Source of the DNA: Isoetes taiwanensis | Lineage: Eukaryota; Streptophyta; Lycopodiopsida; Isoetales; Isoetaceae | Reading direction: 5' to 3' | NCBI GenBank assembly: GCA_021234155.1 | Contig: JAJEKV010000075.1 | Coordinates: forward strand, 2,504,522-2,568,521 | DNA: 64,000 nt | Shown: positions 58,439 through 64,000 of the stretch, one piece after another | Layout of the letters: each line of letters opens with the position of its first letter | How positions within the stretch are numbered: the stretch's first letter is position 1 | Made by a program: the position numbers and the translations under genes | Notes under the pieces: model-generated | What the model was told of the DNA's origin: nothing | Seen by the model: only the letters and a program-made list of their open reading frames with translations | Databases searched by the model: none

Positions 58439-58699
58439 CAAATAAGTCAAAGCCCGTAAAAGCAATTCTTTCTCCTTTCGTGGTTTCTTTTTTTTTTTTT
58501 TTTTAGCTTGAAACTTGAAGTTACTGACGTGTTTGCGATAAAAATAACGAACATGTTAGTACGTATATCATTGAAACAAATGGTGAAGTCACTGTTGAAG
58601 TCTGCTGAGGAAAGTCTTGGTTTTTATGTGTACGTGTTTTTTGTCTTGCTTTCAAAACATTAAATGAAGCACTTTGATTAGAGACTTGGTGACGATTCA

Positions 58700-58798
58700 A
58701 TGGAGCCGAGTGATGTCAAGAAGCCTTGGAGATTGCGTACCAAGGCAACAAAAAATTTAGGCCGTGCCGATGCCAAAACACCGGAAAAGAGAGTGTAA
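58700..58798 (+). CDS. short basic frame, unassigned
   Basis: Thirty-two codons from ATG 58700 (EPSDVKKPWRLRTKATKNLG, then RADAKTPEKRV) to TAA 58796. It is basic and protein-like, 260 bp after the spliced terminus above. It may be a terminal exon of the same or another gene, or chance. Confidence 0.25.
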   Translation: MEPSDVKKPWRLRTKATKNLGRADAKTPEKRV

Positions 58799-59339
58799 AA
58801 CCAGAAGTGGGGAGATCCTACTGCAAAACCAGAATTGCTAGCTTACTTAATATACCAAGATATTGTTGATTTTACCTGCTTTTGGTGTGTCTAAACCAAC
58901 GGGAAGTAGATCGCTGGTGAACAATTTATGCTTTCATTGTCATGGATCAACTATATATGATACTCAATATCCTTGGATCCGAGCAATGTAAACAGATGAC
59001 AAGGGATAAACTTATGGAATTCACGCCTGCCCAAGAAAATGTCCACCCATCAATTGAAAGGGTTGCATCCTATATAATTTTATGTGCAACCAACTCCTGC
59101 AAAATGAGTAGCCGCCAGTGGATCTTTTATGGCGTAATAACTGCCGTAAATCAGGAAAGGTATCGGTTGCTACCGCTTTGATCCTTCTCACACTTCCACT
59201 GGCGATGTGCAATGCGAGTCTATGGGCACTCAGATGGAATGCCCGTTGAGCGTGGTTTGCAAGAAGAGGCAACAGGTATTGAAATGATCAGACAAGGCCC
59301 CAAGAGCTACAGGAGCTGGGATGGTCCCATAGTGTGGAA

Positions 59340-60950
59340 GAGGAGGAGAGGGATGTGACGCTCCAAAAGACAAAAGATACGCCCTTGTGACGACATTGTA
59401 ACGCTATCATTACCGTGACACGCCACCCGATCGACGGTACGCCAACCATAGTTGTGTGTAAGTAGCCCCAGGGGCAACCTCGAGTGTTCATATATTATTA
59501 ATGTGCACATGCACATTAATGAGGGCACACCTTCCATGTTGGTATATTTTGCCACCTAGCCACTAAAGGCAAGTGGGGCCTTCCAATTATCCCACATAAA
59601 TTGGGTAATTGGAAACCCTAGCCCAAACCCTGTCTATTTAGGGTAGAAAACCCTAGTCAGCTAGTTTTTTCGTCTCCTTAGGGGTTTAGAGAGTCAGCTT
59701 TTGGCTGCCTCAGGAGCTGCAACCGCCTCAGACGTCATTTGCCGAATTATATTTACTGGCCTCAATTGACTACCAAGCAGGATGGTTGAACCTGTGTCGT
59801 GGAGGAGCCACCAAGGATCAGAGTTTGGTCAATTTAATAAAACCGCCTTCTAGTCATAGAACTCAGAGGTTTGGGACTATTAAATTGCCCATGGTGAAGT
59901 TATCTGGGGATCTTAGATCTCGGACACCAAATCTGCAACCGTAACTCATGCAAGGATCGACCTAGCTCAGTTCTTCCGTGATATTTGGATGATGTGTGTA
60001 TTTTCCTCATGGAACTCCTTGTATTGGGCAAGGAGGCCCCAGCCAGTTGATGTTTCCTAGAGAAGCCCTCAGCACATCAGATCTGCCTGGTGGTGGGCAA
60101 GAGCCACACCGGGTTGTGGGGTGGAAGGCCGACCGGCTAAAAAGGAGGTCTATGTCCCTCGACCTCGAACGATCCTGTGTGTAAAGCCCACCGGATCATC
60201 ATCAGGACCAGTTCATACGGGCCATCACCGAAAAGTGGTAAGGCATGGGCCTGACACCCGGGTGAAGGGTGCACACTTCCGGGTTCACTAATACCTGCAA
60301 AGGGCCCCCAGTCACCTGCTGAGTTAGCATGCGTATCTCCTGAGGGAGGATCCCCACGATTCCAATCGGGAGGATGAGATCTGCAACAGCCCCTCCTGGC
60401 CATGCATCCCAAGTGCGCCAGTCCCAACACTTTTCACTTACTCGTAAAGTGTGTACAGAGGGGCGGATGGAGGGATAACTCCTATGCCACATGTTCTATG
60501 CTGCCCAAACTTGAATAAGCATGAATTCGCCGCAATCTATCCTCCTGAGACCAAGCTGGGCTACCATCCTTGAGTCTCAGCCTTGGGTAGGGATCCTATG
60601 TGATGTGCTGATCTTTGTCTATGCAGAGTATGAGGGACCATCCTTCTAGATGGTCATGTGATGTTGACAAGCAAAGCATCGATGAGTGCTGCTTACGCTC
60701 AGCCAGGTAGGGCCCCGAGGAGACGGGGAATGACACTACCTCCCCACTCGAGACTCACAAAGTGATATGTGGAGGGCTCCTGTACGCATGGAGCCGGGGT
60801 GGGGAAGAACTGCTTGTATACGTGAGTGCACCGTGAGATACGTAGTAGGGGACGTACATAAAGGGGTCGCAGCAAATGTTCTGGAGAACAAGAGTGCCAC
60901 CCACCATGTTCCCAGTAGATTGAACTTTATAGGGATCCCGTTTTAAAAGT
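59340..60950 (+). mobile_element. LTR-like / retroelement-derived region, unassigned
   Basis: The stretch 59353-59960 starts TGTGACGCTCC, holds a TATTTAGGG core near 59634, a perfect 24-bp hairpin at 59497-59520 and a leader rich in AAACCCTAG, all usual in plant LTRs. No second copy lies in the window, and no primer-binding site is certain. From 60140 to 60490 both minus frames stay open (96-97 codons), reflecting composition; neither shows a polyprotein motif. Confidence 0.35.
59497..59520. other. perfect 11-bp stem hairpin with 2-nt loop
   Basis: ATTAATGTGCA, CA, TGCACATTAAT. It sits between GCCCCAGGGGC and the TATTTAGGG core of the LTR-like region. Confidence 0.85.
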
Positions 60951-60959
60951 GGGGAAAAT

Positions 60960-62810
60960 TTTTTTTTTCTCTCACCTTGTAGTTAAGTGCTAAGCTAGTA
61001 ACAATTAAGTGAATTGAATTTGTTAAAGATTAAAAGAATGAGCTAAAATTTTCCATAGAGGTGGTCTCACAAACAAAGTACTGGGTCGAAAACTAATCTC
61101 GCTTTGTGCCAGCTAAAGCTATGAGACATCGAGCCAAGAAACACCAAAACATGATGAATTTGAGATAAATAATGTGGTAAGGCTAATTCTAAGGTAGGGA
61201 ATTAGTTAGAATAGCATGTTTTAAATTACCTAAAACCCTAGAATGAGTGAGATCCGACACCGCTACCAACAGAACCAAACATTAGTGTATTGAAACGAGG
61301 CGCAGTTTGAGACTGCTAATAGGTAGAAAAAGTCCAGTTGGGCACAAGTTTTAGATGTTGAAGTTTTGTACGTTAAACCGGGCAACTTGAGTTTGAATCC
61401 TAAAATTCCAAGCCAGGTCAGATGTAGAACCCCTCATTTTTTTCGCCCAAGCCCTTAAATCCATTTTCCAAACCGCAGGGCGCATCTTCTATTTTATCCG
61501 ATTGACGATCCGTGAAAACATAATCTCGAACTAAACAGATCAGAAGGGCTACTGTGCGAAACTACCAAATACCAATTTGCGCGAGGATCATTCTAAGATG
61601 CCTGTGGAGAGGCCCCAGAGGGGGCCTGGCCTGTGATGAAGAGGAAGACACCTCCGACGGATCGATGTCTCAACCAGGGAGGAGGACGGAACAAGATCAA
61701 ACCCATGGACGCAGAGACGGTGAGGCTAAGAAATAGACGGGAGATCCAGCAAATAGGAACAAGGGCATCATCTCAGACGCGATCACTGGAAACTTATAAG
61801 AGATGATGTGTGACAGGTCCTGAGGACTTAGAAGATCATCAGCACGAGCAGAAGAGAAGGGAAGACAAAAAAGAGGAAAGGGAGGAAGAGGAAATGTGCT
61901 GCAGCAAGAAAAGGAGAAAAAAGCAGGCAGTTCTGCACGTATAAGGAGAATCCATGGATCGCTTCCACGAGGGAAGAGGCCAAACCCAAATATTATCATT
62001 ATGAGCAAGAACTCACTAACCCTAAACCTCCTTCCTTGATTACTCTTCATAAAGACTTAACCATCATAGTGGAAGCCTTCCAAGCACCCAAAAGGAAGGC
62101 AGGCACCGAGCAACAAGACCGAAAGCAACCCCACCAAGACCAAGTGCAGAAGCCCCCGAATAATCTCGATGGGACAGAACCACTCCCCACCCCGCCTGGA
62201 AGCCCACATGGCCACCAAGTGAAGATTTAGATGAGGAAAGAGGAGAGCACGGCCTGTACGAAAGAAAGAGTATCATACAACAAATATTATGAGGAAAACA
62301 GTGGTTAAGTCTATCGAGAGGGAGGGCGCACCACCCAAGCAAATAAAACCCTAAGGCCACCACTGGCCTGTTCCCAAGCCGCCACCTGTGAAGAAAAGTT
62401 GATAGGAAGGAGGTGGAGAGAAGAGCTGCCAAGAGATTAGACACATCAGGGTCTCCCAACTCCCCGCCCCTTCGCCGGCTTGGTGCGCAGTTACAAACAC
62501 AGGAAGGTAATTGAGTCAAGGACGGAGGCTCGGCAATGCAAGAGGCTATTGAAAAAGATAGCGCAACATTTTGAAGATTCCAACACCGCACTATCCACGC
62601 CAGCGGTAACCTTATCATGATGACAGAGTCTCATGGACCCGCATTATGTGGAAAGAACGCCTTAGAAACCTCTTTTTAATAATCAAAAATTTTGTAAATA
62701 TAGAGTAATTTGTTCATTTTGAAGGATTATTAAACTTACCAATTAGGAGCAAATTAATGTTTTAGCTTTATTTCCAGTAAATAGGACATTTGGAGCCGAG
62801 ACATGATGGA
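60960..62810. other. purine-rich region with unassigned frames
   Basis: Plus frames near 61554-61736 and 62036-62230 and a piece with VRSYKHRKVIESRTEARQCK (about 62480-62540) have basic, Gag-like composition but no zinc knuckle or protease. They may be decayed Gag of the element whose repeats flank them. A 184-codon minus frame (62064-62618) looks like the shadow of this composition. Confidence 0.25.
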
Positions 62811-63062
62811 AATGCATGTACCGCTACCGTCATTAAAACAAAAAAGTTAGGATTTGAAGGAGGCGCAAGTCAGGAGACTCGCCCAACTTGACAAAATACC
62901 CAAATCACCAAATAAGGGGCCGATTCTACGAATTTGATGAGCCCATCACCCTCATAATTAGTTTACCCAAATTGACACCTTAATCGAATGGACTGATGTC
63001 TCACACCGCTACCGCCGCAAAACAAAAGTTAGGGGATTGAAGCGAGGCTAAGTCGCGAGACC
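61251..63062. repeat. three dispersed copies of a 65-bp repeat
   Basis: Copies at 61251-61315, 62815-62880 and 62991-63062 share ACCGCTACCR, AACAAAAGTTAGG, TTGAARCGAGGC and GTC(G/A)(C/G)GAGAC-like wording. The last two are 180 bp apart. They probably mark decayed ends or internal repeats of one element. Confidence 0.65.
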
Positions 63063-64000
63063 TCTTACCACCTCTCTTCTTCACCAGACCAGCAGTCACC
63101 TTCAACCTACTGCATAGCATCTTTTAGGTAACCTAGCCTTGTTCAAGCATCTCCTATAGTCCCCAAACCCCACTTTTGACCCGACAGGCTAGGAATTAAT
63201 TAAACCCCTAGGAAATTTTCAAGTCATCCAAAAATTAGGGTTTTTCCTTTCTATAAACAGAATCTCACTTCGGGGAAGTAACCCTACAACCGGCCTCCCG
63301 CCTCTTCAGCCGATTTCCTAACTCCTGAGGCGCCTGGCAACCATTCCATACCTTCTTCCCAATTAATCAATGGCAACTCCTACTCAGAGGAAGAAGGCCA
63401 TGTCACTAGAGTACGAACACGGCCCACCAAATCTTCCAGATCTTCGTGATAGAGGTGTAGACGCCTGAAGCAACCTTGCAATTTCACCTGGAAATTTCGA
63501 GTAGTAGAGTCTCGACCGAGTTTCAAGCTAGGGTAGAACCAACATGCAGTGCAACTCCCTATGACATATTTTGTTCTCCTAGACAACCCCGCAGCAGATT
63601 AGATTACGTCCAACATCGCCAACAACACCACAAACAAAAAAGCTAATCGACACCTGAGCCAATGGTCCTAATCACAACAGGATTCAAGTACTTTCACCAC
63701 CGCCTGCAATCTTTCTACCCATCAAGCCGAACATTGTGGGGAAACCTCACCCCCCAGCGGATTTGGACCATTAGTTGAAAGTAAAGAGAATGAACTCCTC
63801 GCCACAAGATGAACAGGGAGCGGTGAAGGAATAAAGAAGACTCCTTGGCGAATTTGTGAACCAAGAGAGGAAGAGTATGTTGAGTCGCACCCAGCAGAGA
63901 GAGCGATAAACAGCGTGGAGTGGTAAGACTTAAAGAAGCCAGACTTTTAGGTCGCGCCACCCCTGGGTATAGCCACGTAACCGGAACAAAGTACACTGAT
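63063..64000. other. leader-like sequence then unassigned DNA
   Basis: TTTCTATAAACAG (63259) with a CT-rich leader precedes ATG 63370, which opens a 34-codon frame (MATPTQRKKAMSLEYEHGPP) ending at TGA. This could be the 5' end of a retroelement transcript with a broken Gag. Nothing else is supported up to the window end. Confidence 0.3.

Noticed and set aside
59340-60950. Complete LTR retrotransposon
   Set aside because: LTR-like features are present, but no second LTR, primer-binding site or polyprotein motif could be found in the window.
61360-61440. Possible tRNA-derived element (GAGTTTGAATCCT)
   Set aside because: A-box match is poor and no acceptor stem pairs.
1-64000. CRISPR arrays, bacterial operons, integrated virus genomes
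   Set aside because: Repeat spacing and composition do not fit CRISPR. All recognisable coding remnants are plant nuclear or retro/DNA-transposon families; no viral capsid, movement or replication protein is legible.

Overview
The window reads as intergenic DNA from a land plant with a large, repeat-rich genome. It holds remnants of plant families (an NRT1/PTR-type NPF transporter, a GCP1/OSGEPL1-type threonylcarbamoyl transferase, and a second-largest RNA polymerase subunit closest to the Pol IV/V type). It also holds Ty3/gypsy, L1-type LINE, pogo-like and foldback elements. Plant-like short introns (64 and 65 nt) are kept inside two dead genes. Nothing fixes the species; a fern, another non-flowering plant or a large-genome angiosperm would all fit. 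I see no gene that I would call intact and expressed. Nearly all open frames in six-frame translation are chance frames or pieces of pseudogenes.

Layout. 1-3.7 kb: AT-rich, short repeats only. 3.7-10.74 kb: a pyrimidine-rich plus strand that looks like a degenerate non-coding element, with a module shared by its two ends, internal duplications and a T36/(CT)n tract. 10.74-14.4 kb: a possible minus-strand LTR/primer-binding site, a 69-bp tandem duplication, a striking histone-H3-like reading frame (13225-13512), and a 347-bp tandem duplication with a hairpin at its junction. 14.4-16.8 kb: dead Ty3/gypsy polyprotein and a CAGA microsatellite. 18.4-19.2 kb: GCP1-like pseudogene. 20.4-22.53 kb: NPF transporter pseudogene with an insertion and an identical 127-bp internal duplication. 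23.1-30 kb: tandem and dispersed repeats around a minus-strand RNA polymerase subunit-2 exon (25.41-25.86 kb). 30-36 kb: mostly unassigned, with a coiled-coil pseudogene on the minus strand.

36.08-41.55 kb: a composite element bounded by about 1.37-kb inverted arms. Each arm ends inward in an array of six near-palindromes built on TATAAATTTATA, and two LINE 3' ends lie in the core. A third such array lies at 42.3-42.5 kb. 43.7-46.46 kb: plus-strand L1 LINE with poly(A), split by a foldback MITE that has a second copy at 57.35-57.88 kb. 46.47-46.73 kb: acidic exon-like remnant. 47.3-49.1 kb: minus-strand pogo/Tigger-type transposase pseudogene. 51.85-52.29 kb: small inverted-repeat element with a GTGGTTAATCC array. 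58.1-58.8 kb: the tail of an unidentified spliced gene plus a short basic frame. 59.3-64 kb: LTR-like and repeated sequence of an unassigned element.

The parts do not form a pathway. The recurring theme is a graveyard in which fragments of several host genes, with introns preserved, sit between nested transposons. The most unusual signals are the H3-like frame and the long-armed element with palindrome arrays.
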